NCBI GenBank assembly: GCA_047615875.1
Contig: JBLHGU010000213.1
Coordinates: 1 to 8,967 of the forward strand
Reading direction: 5' to 3'
DNA: 8,967 bases
Origin: JBLHGU01 sp047615875
GTDB lineage: Bacteria > Pseudomonadota > Gammaproteobacteria > Arenicellales > CAJQKF01
Positions 1-6,387 of this stretch are shown here, one piece after another (the stretch's first letter is position 1; every line of letters starts with the position of its first letter). The position numbers and the translations under genes were made by a program. Below the pieces are notes generated by a model. It searched no databases, was not told the origin of the DNA, and was given only the letters and a program-made list of their open reading frames with translations.

Positions 1-1
1 G

Positions 2-316
2 CCCATTTGGGTTATACAAGCTGCACTGGCCACTCTGGCAACATTCTTTACCCTGGTTATGTCGAATGTAGGTGCCACCGTATTACTGGTGCCATTGGCA
101 GTTAATATTGCCATTGGAGTGGGTGCCAGCCCTGCAGTATTCGCTTTAACAGTAGCCTTGGCGACGTCCAACTCGTTTTTGATTCCTACACATCAGGTCA
201 ATGCGCTGATCATGGGGCCAGCAGGTTATCGTGTGGCTGACTTCATGCGTGCCGGCAGTGTCATGACAATATTATTTTTGGTTGTATTAATTACGATGAT
301 GAATCTGGTTTTTTAG
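2..316 (+). CDS. SLC13-type sodium/anion permease, C-terminal fragment
   Basis: This is the last 104 residues of an inner-membrane transporter whose beginning lies left of the window; the frame is open from base 2 to the TAG stop at 314-316. The fragment is almost wholly hydrophobic. It carries an SNVGAT motif at fragment residues 21-26 and a second Ser-Asn element, TSNSFLIP, at about 55-62, followed by HQVNALIMGPAGY and a final hydrophobic helix (about 86-104). Paired Ser-Asn motifs next to a Pro-rich loop and a GPxGY element are typical of the divalent anion:sodium symporter (SLC13/DASS) family, where they help bind the carboxylate or sulfate substrate and Na+. The substrate cannot be read from this piece. 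A methionine codon at 59 is internal to the conserved region and is not a plausible start. The gene ends 157 bases before deaD, which appears to have its own promoter. Confidence 0.75.
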   Translation, partial: PIWVIQAALATLATFFTLVMSNVGATVLLVPLAVNIAIGVGASPAVFALTVALATSNSFLIPTHQVNALIMGPAGYRVADFMRAGSVMTILFLVVLITMMNLVF

Positions 317-383
317 TTTTAATGTCAGATTAATCAAATATGTGTTAAAAATTTTGAATAAATAGGCACTATTTATCTTAGCC

Positions 384-404
384 GGGGCGTATAATCGCCG
401 CCCC
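384..404 (+). promoter_or_regulatory. Putative deaD promoter: perfect -10 in a GC-rich symmetric setting
   Basis: A perfect TATAAT lies at 390-395, flanked by GGGGCG (384-389) and CGCCCC (399-404), which are inverted repeats of each other. No good -35 hexamer is seen at 16-18 bases upstream, but the DNA before it (about 340-380) is very AT-rich and might act as an UP-like element. Initiation near 402 would give a leader of about 70 bases before the deaD ATG. The G+C-rich stretch after the -10 resembles the discriminator of growth-rate-controlled promoters; that reading is inference. Confidence 0.4.
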
Positions 405-461
405 TTACGCATTTTCCAAGCCTTGCAATCGCCAGCGCCTATCAGTGCGGCCTGATTCTCC

Positions 462-466
462 AGGAG
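462..466 (+). promoter_or_regulatory. Ribosome binding site of deaD
   Basis: AGGAG sits seven bases before the ATG at 474. It fixes the start upstream of the N-terminal repeat, so the repeated Ser/Ala/Pro/Glu/Thr segment belongs to the protein. Confidence 0.75.
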
Positions 467-473
467 TCTTTAT

Positions 474-2462
474 ATGTCCAGCGCACCCGAAACGTCCAGC
501 GCACCCGAAACGTCCAGCGCACCCGAAACGTCCAGCGCACCCGTTAACGACTTTTCCCAGTTTAATTTACAGCCAGCCTTGCTAAGTGCTGTGAAGGCGG
601 TTGGCTACGATGCGCCAACACCGATTCAGACCGCCACCATTCCCTTGATGATGACGGGACGCGATGTTATTGGTCAAGCGCAAACTGGTACCGGCAAAAC
701 TGCTGCTTTCGCTTTGCCCATTCTAGACATGGTCGATACCAAAGCAACCCATACTCAAGCACTAGTTCTGGTACCAACTCGCGAGTTAGCTATCCAGGTG
801 GCAGAGGCATTCCAGACTTACGCAGGCAAATTGAAAGGATTTCATGTGCTACCAGTATATGGTGGTCAGGATTACAAGATTCAGCTGCGTCAGTTACAGC
901 GTGGTGTGCAGGTTGTGGTTGGTACACCCGGACGTGTAATGGATCATATGAGACGAAAGACCCTGCGTCTTGATCAGCTCAAATGTATGGTGCTGGATGA
1001 AGCCGACGAAATGCTGCGAATGGGCTTCGCGGAAGATGTTGAGTGGGTAATGGAGCATGTTCCCGAGGAACGTCAGGTAGCTCTTTTTTCCGCAACCATG
1101 CCTGTGCGTATTCGCAAGATTGCCTCAAAGTATCTTAATAATCCCGAGCTTGTTCATATGAAACAAAAATCCGTTACCGCGGATTCCGTGCGACAACGCT
1201 ATTGGATGGTAGAGGGTGTACAAAAATTAAATGCATTGACGCGAATCCTTGAGTTCGAGGATTTCGATGCCATGCTCATTTTCGTCCGCACCAAGGTATT
1301 GACTGAAGAGCTGGCAGGAAAACTTGCCGCCAGAGGTTTTTCTGCTATTGCATTGAGTGGAGATATTCCACAAAAGAAGCGCGAGCTTACTATCAACCAA
1401 CTCAAGCAAAAGAAACTGGATATTCTAGTTGCAACTGACGTCGCTGCCCGTGGTCTTGATGTGCCACGTATCAGCCACGTGGTGAACTACGACATTCCTT
1501 TTGATACCGAAGCCTATATTCATCGTATTGGACGTACCGGTAGAGCAGGGCGTGATGGCGAAGCGATATTGTTTGCTACTCCACGTGAGCGACGCATGTT
1601 GCGCACCATTGAACAGGCAACAGGCAAGACCATCAAACCGATGCAATTGCCAACACCGGATGCGGTGAATAAAAAGCGCATTGAGCGCACGACAGAGAAG
1701 GTGCGTGAACACCTAAAAATTGACCAGAGTGATGACTTTGATCAACTGGTTAGTAACATGGAAGAGCAGCTAAATGTGCCAATGAACAAGATTGCTGCTG
1801 CCATGGCAAGAATTGCGTTGGGTGAATCGGCTTTTATGCCACCAAAAGAGGAGGAAGCACCTAGAGAGCGCAAGTCCAGAAGTGATTCCAGATCAGATCG
1901 AGGTCGTGATTCTGACCGAGGTCGTGATTCCGATAGGGGGCGCGACTCTGGCCGAGGACGAAGAGATGATGACAAGGGGGACAGAAAACCAGCCCGGCGT
2001 AGTAAGTCTGTTGGTGAAGGCATGCAAAGATTTCGTATGGAAGTGGGCGGTATGCACGGCATCAAGGCTGGTAATATTGTTGGTGCCATTGCCAACGAGT
2101 CGGGCATTGAAAGCCAGCATATTGACAATGTAACCATCCATGATGATTACAGTACCGTAGATTTGCCTGAGGGTATGCCACGCGCATTACTTAAATCACT
2201 GCGCAAGGTTTGGGTTATGGGTCAGCGGTTGCAGATTTCCGAATTGAAGTCTGGTTCTTCGGGCAAGTACCGAAAAGAGGCTTCAGATGAGTCAGCTGAT
2301 GAATCGATCGATGAATCTGCAGATAAAGCCCGTAAAGTGATATCTGCGAAAGCCTCGAGAAAACCTGCAGAAAAATCACGTAAGAAGCCAAAAGCTGGTA
2401 AAAAAATAGATGCTAAGCCTAAACGGGCGAAACCCACCAGAGATGATGAGATTCCAGGTTAA
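474..2462 (+). CDS. deaD: DEAD-box ATP-dependent RNA helicase DeaD/CsdA
   Basis: A 662-residue cytoplasmic RNA helicase that uses ATP to unwind short RNA duplexes; in E. coli this family member assists ribosome assembly and mRNA turnover, especially in the cold. All core motifs are present: Q-motif around Gln52, AQTGTGKT (69-76, ATP binding), PTRELA (101-106), TPGR (151-154), DEAD (175-178), SAT (206-208), ATDVAARGLD (320-329) and HRIGRTGRAGR (350-360). After the two RecA-like domains comes a dimerisation-like region (about 400-455), an Arg/Asp/Ser/Gly-rich linker with a repeated RGRDSD unit (474-496), a DbpA-like RNA-binding domain (about 516-591) and a low-complexity Lys-rich tail (about 600-662). 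The order matches E. coli DeaD (about 629 residues). The N-terminus is odd: a perfectly repeated six-residue unit precedes the Q-motif. The start is supported by AGGAG at 462-466. The gene probably stands alone, with its own promoter and a terminator inside the convergent gene. Confidence 0.96.
   Translation: MSSAPETSSAPETSSAPETSSAPVNDFSQFNLQPALLSAVKAVGYDAPTPIQTATIPLMMTGRDVIGQAQTGTGKTAAFALPILDMVDTKATHTQALVLVPTRELAIQVAEAFQTYAGKLKGFHVLPVYGGQDYKIQLRQLQRGVQVVVGTPGRVMDHMRRKTLRLDQLKCMVLDEADEMLRMGFAEDVEWVMEHVPEERQVALFSATMPVRIRKIASKYLNNPELVHMKQKSVTADSVRQRYWMVEGVQKLNALTRILEFEDFDAMLIFVRTKVLTEELAGKLAARGFSAIALSGDIPQKKRELTINQLKQKKLDILVATDVAARGLDVPRISHVVNYDIPFDTEAYIHRIGRTGRAGRDGEAILFATPRERRMLRTIEQATGKTIKPMQLPTPDAVNKKRIERTTEKVREHLKIDQSDDFDQLVSNMEEQLNVPMNKIAAAMARIALGESAFMPPKEEEAPRERKSRSDSRSDRGRDSDRGRDSDRGRDSGRGRRDDDKGDRKPARRSKSVGEGMQRFRMEVGGMHGIKAGNIVGAIANESGIESQHIDNVTIHDDYSTVDLPEGMPRALLKSLRKVWVMGQRLQISELKSGSSGKYRKEASDESADESIDESADKARKVISAKASRKPAEKSRKKPKAGKKIDAKPKRAKPTRDDEIPG
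477..543 (+). repeat. Perfect 18-bp tandem repeat in the 5' end of deaD
   Basis: The unit TCCAGCGCACCCGAAACG occurs at 477-494, 495-512 and 513-530, with a fourth partial copy (first 13 bases) at 531-543. It encodes Ser-Ser-Ala-Pro-Glu-Thr repeats. Copies are identical even at silent positions, which suggests recent expansion by slippage. The length keeps the frame, so gain or loss of a unit changes only the length of the flexible N-terminus. Confidence 0.95.
1896..1961 (+). repeat. Degenerate 18-bp repeat encoding the Arg/Asp-rich deaD linker
   Basis: Units at 1896-1913, 1914-1931 and 1932-1949 each encode Asp-Arg-Gly-Arg-Asp-Ser, followed by a decayed partial unit. Copies differ at many silent positions (CGA/AGG, GGT/GGG, CGT/CGC), so this array looks older than the one at the 5' end, or its protein sequence is under selection. 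It links the helicase core to the C-terminal RNA-binding domain and probably adds nonspecific RNA affinity. Confidence 0.85.
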
Positions 2463-3115
2463 AGGATTGATTCTTCGGTATTGCTGGCCATCGAGCCGGC
2501 AATACTTTCGTTGCGTCGAGTTGAGTTACAACCTAGTAGTGGATTTTCGTCTAATGGGCTCACAATGACTCTGCCATCGGTGTGAATAGTCAGTAGCTGA
2601 CCAGCCGACTTGCCGCGTTGATCACAGATGCTGAATAAGAAATCTCGCTCTGGCTGCAACGCACCACTGGGATGGAAAATTAACTGACTGGTTGCAACGA
2701 ATGCCGGAACAATCTGAATATCACCATTCAGATTTAAAACCCGGCCTTTACACAGCAAATTTCTAGCAGAACCCATCTTCTTCTCAGTCAAAGTGTACCA
2801 GCCATTTGCCCAGTTAGTTGAGAGTGCGTTTTGGCTGCACGGATTCTGGTTAGACCCGGGGTTCCAATTATTGTTGGCGCAAATGGCAACATTCCGGTTT
2901 TGGCGGATCGCAACAGCTCGTGCCTTCTGGATATCCTGATTAAATGTTTCAACCGCTGAAAACAGATGTTGGTTATGCAGTTGGGAACTAATGGCTGGAA
3001 CCGCGAATAGGGAGATCAGGCCTATAATCAAGCCTATTACAGTCAGCTCAAAAACCATAGGGCTCATGATAATGTAAGTTTTGACAGCAAGTGGTTTAGA
3101 CGATTTAGATTTCAT
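2459..3115 (-). CDS. FimT/FimU/GspH-type minor pilin (type II pseudopilin family)
   Basis: A 218-residue protein of the FimT/GspH family; such minor pilins are inserted in the inner membrane, processed by prepilin peptidase and placed at the tip of type IV pili or type II secretion pseudopili. It has a Lys-rich leader (residues 1-18), then FELTVIGLIIGLISLFAVPAI (22-42) in the position of the usual hydrophobic helix, with Glu23 as the likely conserved +5 glutamate. Family-like features follow: an ICA...C segment (Cys79, Cys93), NGWYTLTEKK (104-113), FHPSGALQ (147-154), FSICDQRG (161-168) and a TIHTDGRV strand (176-183). The cleavage site is unusual: Glu +5 places Ser18 at -1 and Pro19 at +1 instead of Gly and Phe. 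No Shine-Dalgarno is evident before the ATG; Met17 would be an alternative start but removes the charged leader. No other pilus genes adjoin it. It overlaps the deaD stop by four bases, tail to tail. Confidence 0.75.
   Translation of the reverse strand: MKSKSSKPLAVKTYIIMSPMVFELTVIGLIIGLISLFAVPAISSQLHNQHLFSAVETFNQDIQKARAVAIRQNRNVAICANNNWNPGSNQNPCSQNALSTNWANGWYTLTEKKMGSARNLLCKGRVLNLNGDIQIVPAFVATSQLIFHPSGALQPERDFLFSICDQRGKSAGQLLTIHTDGRVIVSPLDENPLLGCNSTRRNESIAGSMASNTEESIL
2477..2512 (+). terminator. Putative intrinsic terminator of deaD, inside the prepilin gene
   Basis: GGTATTGCTGGC (2477-2488) pairs with GCCGGCAATACT (2495-2506) across a six-base loop, giving a 12-bp stem with two G-U wobbles in the + strand RNA. 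It begins 15 bases after the deaD stop. The following tract, TTCGTT, is only moderately U-rich, so termination efficiency is uncertain. In the other direction the same bases encode residues near the C-terminus of the prepilin-like protein. No U-tract follows the hairpin on the - strand, so it should act one way. Confidence 0.5.
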
Positions 3116-3138
3116 TTTTTATTTTTATCTGTTCGATT

Positions 3139-3173
3139 TCGAGCCAGTATATTGAGAAAAATCTGAATGTGAA
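3139..3173 (-). promoter_or_regulatory. Putative sigma-70 promoter of the prepilin gene
   Basis: On the - strand, TTCACA (3173-3168, one mismatch to TTGACA) and TATACT (3151-3146, one mismatch to TATAAT) are separated by 16 bases. Initiation near 3139 would give a leader of about 24 bases before the ATG at 3115. The leader is AT-rich with no clear ribosome binding site. Confidence 0.5.
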
Positions 3174-3234
3174 GGGGCTAAAATTCGCTGGGTCAATCGG
3201 TTTAGACAACCCATGGTCGGGGGTTAGATTGCCC

Positions 3235-3618
3235 TTAAAGGGTGTAATTACCGTAGGGGATATTTGCACAACCGTTCGTCGTCGATTTAATTCCAGTAAT
3301 CCAGTAGGTATATATGATTAGCGGTTGAACGTTATTGGTACAATAAATGATGAAGAATTTTTTCATTGAAATAAAATATAATAAATTTTGGTAAATATTC
3401 TCAAAAACAGCTTGTGATACCTTAGTAAGTGTTTGCAATCCCTTATTGATGTGAAAGTTATGCATAGAAGAGATTTCCTGCAGAGCGCCCGAGATAACGC
3501 TGCCATAGTCGTTCCAATGATTGGTGCTTTCATTTTTGATTGATGGTGGATTAAGTTGGGCGTTACTTTCGCCGGATTTGTTGCTGAGTCCTTTATAGCG
3601 CTGTAGTTTCCGCTCCAC
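3235..3618 (-). CDS. Doubtful hypothetical ORF, possibly a gene remnant
   Basis: An open frame of 127 codons with a GTG start in an otherwise empty AT-rich stretch. I do not recognise the product. Codons 1 to about 83 look fairly coding-like: polar and mixed residues and many purine-first codons, including a segment that could form an amphipathic helix (about residues 40-80, with GALQEISSMH and LTKVSQAVFENI). From about residue 84 the reading becomes AT-driven, rich in Ile, Phe, Tyr and Leu, as expected of noncoding DNA or of a shifted frame. There is no ATG near the 5' end and no Shine-Dalgarno before the GTG. It may be a decayed gene, a short real gene with a frameshift near 3370, or chance. 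Confidence 0.2.
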   Translation of the reverse strand: MERKLQRYKGLSNKSGESNAQLNPPSIKNESTNHWNDYGSVISGALQEISSMHNFHINKGLQTLTKVSQAVFENIYQNLLYFISMKKFFIIYCTNNVQPLIIYTYWITGIKSTTNGCANIPYGNYTL

Positions 3619-3760
3619 CGGGTACTTTTGTTTAAGTATTTAGGATTGGTTTATTCTTACTTCGTTATGCTAATTTCCGAGGCAATTCATATTGCCTTCC
3701 TTCAGTGCTGGCTTACTGACGTAATCTCTTGGTTTTCCGATACATATTCAAGGTCGTTAC

Positions 3761-4819
3761 ATGAACCCTTACTGGAGCAAATCCGTACATCAACTGGAGC
3801 CTTACACGCCGGGTGAGCAGCCACGTATTACAAACTTAGTGAAGTTGAATACTAATGAAAACCCCTATCCGCCATCGCAGGCGGTTATCACTGCCATAAA
3901 GAATGCCGAAGGTGGATGCTTACAGCGTTACCCTGATCCATCCGCCGCAAATTTAAAGCAAGTGATTGCTGACTACTACGGGCTTGTGGCGAATCAGGTG
4001 TTTGTGGGCAACGGGTCGGATGAGGTCCTGGCGCATATTTTTAGAGGGTTATTGCAGCATTGTGAAAAGATTCTGTTTCCAGATATTAGCTACAGTTTTT
4101 ATCCAGTTTATTGTGGTTTGTTTAGCATTGACTATGAACAAGTGCCGCTGGGTTCCAATTTTGAACTTAATATCGAAGATTATGAACGTCCCAATGGGGG
4201 CATTATTTTCCCCAATCCTAATGCCCCTACAGGGATATCGCTCGAGTTAAACCAGATTGAGCAATTATTGTCTTTTAGTCCGCATTCTGTGGTGGTGGTA
4301 GACGAGGCTTATGTAGATTTTGGTGCAGAATCTGCTGCCAATCTGATCGATCGCCATGACAATCTGGTAGTGGTGCAAACGCTGTCTAAATCACGGGCGT
4401 TAGCTGGTTTAAGAGTGGGGTTTGCCATGGCAAACTCTGGCCTGATTGATGGCCTGGAGAGGGTGAAAAACAGTTTTAATTCTTATCCGCTGGGATCTCT
4501 TGCTCAAGCAGGTGCGGTTGCCTCAATACAGGATGAAAACTGGTTTGAGGATAACCGCGCAAAAGTGATAGAAAGTCGTGATAAGCTGGCTAAAAGTCTT
4601 AGTGGGCTGGGTTTTGATATTTTGCCTTCCAAGGCCAATTTTCTATTTGTAACTCACCCCAAATATGCCGCCAACAAACTAGCGGTGGAGCTACGTAGTC
4701 GTGCGATCATTGTCAGACATTTTGATTTGCCCAGAATCGACCAGTACCTGCGAATTACTATTGGAACTGAGGCACAGTGCGAGAAACTTATAAGTGCCTG
4801 CCAAAAAATTATGGGCTAG
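3761..4819 (+). CDS. hisC: Histidinol-phosphate aminotransferase
   Basis: A 352-residue, PLP-dependent, fold-type I (class II) aminotransferase of normal family length. It converts imidazole-acetol phosphate and glutamate to L-histidinol phosphate and 2-oxoglutarate in cytoplasmic histidine synthesis. Seen in the sequence: LNTNENPYPPS (29-39), RYPDP (56-60), FVGNGSDEVL (81-90, cofactor phosphate region), NPNAPTG (152-158, with the Asn that contacts the pyridine ring), DEAYVDF (181-187, Asp-x-x-Tyr cofactor contacts), TLSKSRALAGLRVGFA (207-222, with Lys210 the Schiff-base lysine) and LRITIG near the C-terminus. AAGG at 3750-3753, seven bases before the ATG, supports the start. No other his genes adjoin it. 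Isolated hisC copies in gammaproteobacteria sometimes also, or mainly, serve phenylalanine/tyrosine synthesis, so aromatic aminotransferase activity is possible; the sequence does not decide this. Confidence 0.93.
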   Translation: MNPYWSKSVHQLEPYTPGEQPRITNLVKLNTNENPYPPSQAVITAIKNAEGGCLQRYPDPSAANLKQVIADYYGLVANQVFVGNGSDEVLAHIFRGLLQHCEKILFPDISYSFYPVYCGLFSIDYEQVPLGSNFELNIEDYERPNGGIIFPNPNAPTGISLELNQIEQLLSFSPHSVVVVDEAYVDFGAESAANLIDRHDNLVVVQTLSKSRALAGLRVGFAMANSGLIDGLERVKNSFNSYPLGSLAQAGAVASIQDENWFEDNRAKVIESRDKLAKSLSGLGFDILPSKANFLFVTHPKYAANKLAVELRSRAIIVRHFDLPRIDQYLRITIGTEAQCEKLISACQKIMG

Positions 4820-4876
4820 CAGAACACAGGTAGTCTGGACCATTTGTCAGCACGATATCTACGGTGATTTGAAATT

Positions 4877-5572
4877 CTAGGTTAGATTAACCTGAATATC
4901 ACCCAAACCATCAAAACCCCCGCGTAACTGATCGCCGTGCTGTAATTTGGATACGCCTTCAGGTGTCCCACTAAAAATAAGATCGCCAGGATGCAGTTCG
5001 AATAAGGTCGAAAGATTGGCGATAACCTCAGGAATTGACCAGATTAAGTGACTTACATTACTGCGTTGTCTATCTGAACCATTAACCTGAAGAAAAATCT
5101 CACCGGATTCTAAAATGCCAGTGTCGGCCACAGCGTGCAACGGTCCCATCGGCGCGCCGTGATCGAAAGCCTTACCAATCTCCCAGGGGCGGCCTTTTTC
5201 ACGCATATTGATCTGCAGGTCGCGACGGGTCATATCCAGCCCAAGCCCATAACCCCAAATGTATTGGTTGGCATTTTCAAGACTAATCTCCGAACCCTGT
5301 TTGCCGATGGCTACTACAAGTTCAATCTCATGTTGAAGGTTTTCAGTTAGAGAGGGAAACGGCATAGACACCGATTCCCCTGGTGGGCAGTACAAAATCG
5401 CATCTGCCGGCTTACAAAAAAAGAAGGGTGGATCTCGGTCCGGGTCAAATCCCATTTCCCTTGCATGGGCGGCGTAGTTTCTTCCTACACAATAAATTCT
5501 TCGCACTGGAAATTCTTCGTCTCGGCCAACGACTGGGACGGTGACTGATGGGAGTTCAAATACTGTATTCAT
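4877..5572 (-). CDS. Fumarylacetoacetate hydrolase family protein (fumarylpyruvate hydrolase-like)
   Basis: A 231-residue cytoplasmic enzyme consisting of the catalytic FAH domain alone, as in YcgM/FAHD1 and fumarylpyruvate hydrolases. These metal-dependent enzymes cleave C-C bonds of, or decarboxylate, dicarboxylic keto acids. Visible landmarks: RIYCVGRNYAAHA (25-37), FFCKPADA (51-58), HEIELVVAIG (81-90) with Glu82 and Glu84, GLDMTRRDLQ (111-120) with Asp113 as third probable Mg2+/Mn2+ ligand, GKAFDHGAPMGP (133-144) and IFSGTPEGV (199-207). Its GxGRNYxxHAxE-type start and short length fit the fumarylpyruvate hydrolase/oxaloacetate decarboxylase group better than mammalian-type FAH. No ring-cleavage dioxygenase or other catabolic gene is nearby, so the substrate is open; a housekeeping acylpyruvase or oxaloacetate tautomerase/decarboxylase role is also possible. 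The start has only a weak ribosome binding site. It converges on hisC with a gap of 57 bases. Confidence 0.85.
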   Translation of the reverse strand: MNTVFELPSVTVPVVGRDEEFPVRRIYCVGRNYAAHAREMGFDPDRDPPFFFCKPADAILYCPPGESVSMPFPSLTENLQHEIELVVAIGKQGSEISLENANQYIWGYGLGLDMTRRDLQINMREKGRPWEIGKAFDHGAPMGPLHAVADTGILESGEIFLQVNGSDRQRSNVSHLIWSIPEVIANLSTLFELHPGDLIFSGTPEGVSKLQHGDQLRGGFDGLGDIQVNLT

Positions 5573-5805
5573 CTAGTTATGCTCGTTTAGTAATTACTCA
5601 GAATAAATAAAATCTTCTGATAGTTGCTATATTTACTTTACCGCTCGCTGTGGGGTAATGTGCGCTACAGTTGAGTTTAACCCACTAACTGAACTGATTT
5701 TAAGCAAATAGTTGTGGGCAACAATGAAGGTTTAGTTATGCAGATATTATGCGCACAGATCTAACTTCGGTTGGTAGTCAGTTGTGCAGTGTATTGTGGT
5801 TGAAT
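5573..5805. other. Intergenic region upstream of the FAH-family gene
   Basis: A 233-base gap between two - strand genes, AT-rich in its left half. The only structure seen is an imperfect inverted repeat, CCCACTAACT (5681-5690) with AGTTGTGGG (5710-5718): nine pairs with one bulged T and a 19-base loop. It could be a weak hairpin or an operator; nothing else supports either. No convincing promoter hexamers or ORF were found. Confidence 0.4.
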
Positions 5806-6288
5806 CTAACGAGCGAGTCCGCTGACTACCTCAATATTTTCCAACTGCAACAAAACATCTGGGTTAACCTTAAGTTTTGAGGTTCGGTTGCCACCGCCGA
5901 GAATGATGTAGTCACGACTCATCACCGCATCGTCCACCCAGACTCGTAAGTCTTCAGGTAGTCCAATAGGTGTCACACCGCCAATTTCCATGCCGGTAAG
6001 ATCACGCGTTTCTTCAGCGCCTGCGAAGGAGACTTTTCTCGCCTCAAGTTTTTTGCGAACGGTGTGATTTACATCCAGACGATGCGTGGCAAGTAATACG
6101 CATAATGCGAATTTTGCTTCGCCGGATTTTGAACGGATCAGAATGGTATTGGCGGAGTTTTCAGGTGGAACCTGATAATGCTCGCAAAACAACGCGGTAT
6201 CTGCGAGTTGGTCGTCACAATCCCATACTTCAAAGCCCAGTTTGGATTGCTCCAGGAATTGACGAATTTCTGGCAACGTATCTGTCAT
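5806..6288 (-). CDS. YbaK/EbsC (ProX-like) family protein, possible aminoacyl-tRNA deacylase
   Basis: A 160-residue soluble protein made of one YbaK/aminoacyl-tRNA-synthetase-associated domain. Relatives hydrolyse mischarged tRNA, such as Cys-tRNA(Pro) by YbaK or Ala-tRNA(Pro) by ProXp-ala. Family-like stretches: NTILIRSKSGEAKFAL (47-62), HRLDVNHTVRKKLEARKVSFA (69-89), ETRDLTGMEIGGVTPIGLP (93-111), which contains the conserved Gly-Gly-x-x-Pro loop, VWVDDAVM (116-123), and the ILGGGNRTSKLKV strand (129-141). The lysine usually found just before the first strand (Lys46 in E. coli YbaK) is replaced by Asn47, so it may belong to a subfamily with another substrate or chemistry. The start is supported only by AGG about nine bases before the ATG. 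It follows the ABC exporter gene by 200 bases on the same strand; a functional link is not evident. Confidence 0.8.
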   Translation of the reverse strand: MTDTLPEIRQFLEQSKLGFEVWDCDDQLADTALFCEHYQVPPENSANTILIRSKSGEAKFALCVLLATHRLDVNHTVRKKLEARKVSFAGAEETRDLTGMEIGGVTPIGLPEDLRVWVDDAVMSRDYIILGGGNRTSKLKVNPDVLLQLENIEVVSGLAR

Positions 6289-6308
6289 TAAGTTAACCTG
6301 TATATCTC

Positions 6309-6323
6309 ACCAGTCGGGCTGGT
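6309..6323 (-). other. Small hairpin in the YbaK-family gene leader
   Basis: ACCAG (6309-6313) and CTGGT (6319-6323) form a five-bp stem with a five-base loop, 21 bases upstream of the ATG on the - strand. It could modestly affect the leader RNA. On the + strand it is followed by a T-rich stretch, but no + strand gene ends here. No good promoter was found between it and the exporter gene. Confidence 0.3.
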
Positions 6324-6387
6324 TTATTTGAGTTTTAGTTGAATATTTCGAATAAAGCTGCAGGTTTTTCCAGTACAGCGGTGCTAA

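Larger units (their letters stand above)
3116..3760. other. Intergenic region between prepilin gene and hisC
   Basis: About 645 bases between two divergently transcribed genes. The left end holds the prepilin promoter (about 3139-3173). The middle holds the doubtful - strand frame described separately and strongly AT-rich DNA (about 3300-3420). The right end (about 3620-3760) must carry the hisC promoter. TTGGTT (3646-3651) and GCTAAT, 17 bases further on, are a weak candidate pair only. I see no tRNA, riboswitch, histidine-rich leader peptide or attenuator-like terminator before hisC. Confidence 0.6.

Noticed and set aside
1742..2137. Long antisense open frame (131 codons) opposite the deaD linker
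   Set aside because: Its Ser/Arg/Pro-rich product is the reverse reading of the biased Arg/Asp linker and RNA-binding domain codons; it is a shadow of deaD.
3232..3242. CCCTT-A-AAGGG inverted repeat as an operator
   Set aside because: Five-base arms are expected by chance and the site lies upstream of the predicted prepilin promoter with no partner.
3628..3816. Short + strand open frame of 62 codons before and overlapping hisC
   Set aside because: It starts with TTG, lacks a ribosome binding site, overlaps the well-supported hisC start by 56 bases in another frame and has no recognisable product.
4879..4893. Inverted repeat AGGTTA-GAT-TAACCT near the hisC/FAH-gene convergence, as a terminator
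   Set aside because: The stem is short and AT-rich, lies over the FAH-family gene's stop region, and no T-tract follows on either strand.
6309..6340. Hairpin plus T-rich stretch as a + strand terminator
   Set aside because: No + strand gene ends within the preceding kilobases; the adjacent genes are all on the - strand.
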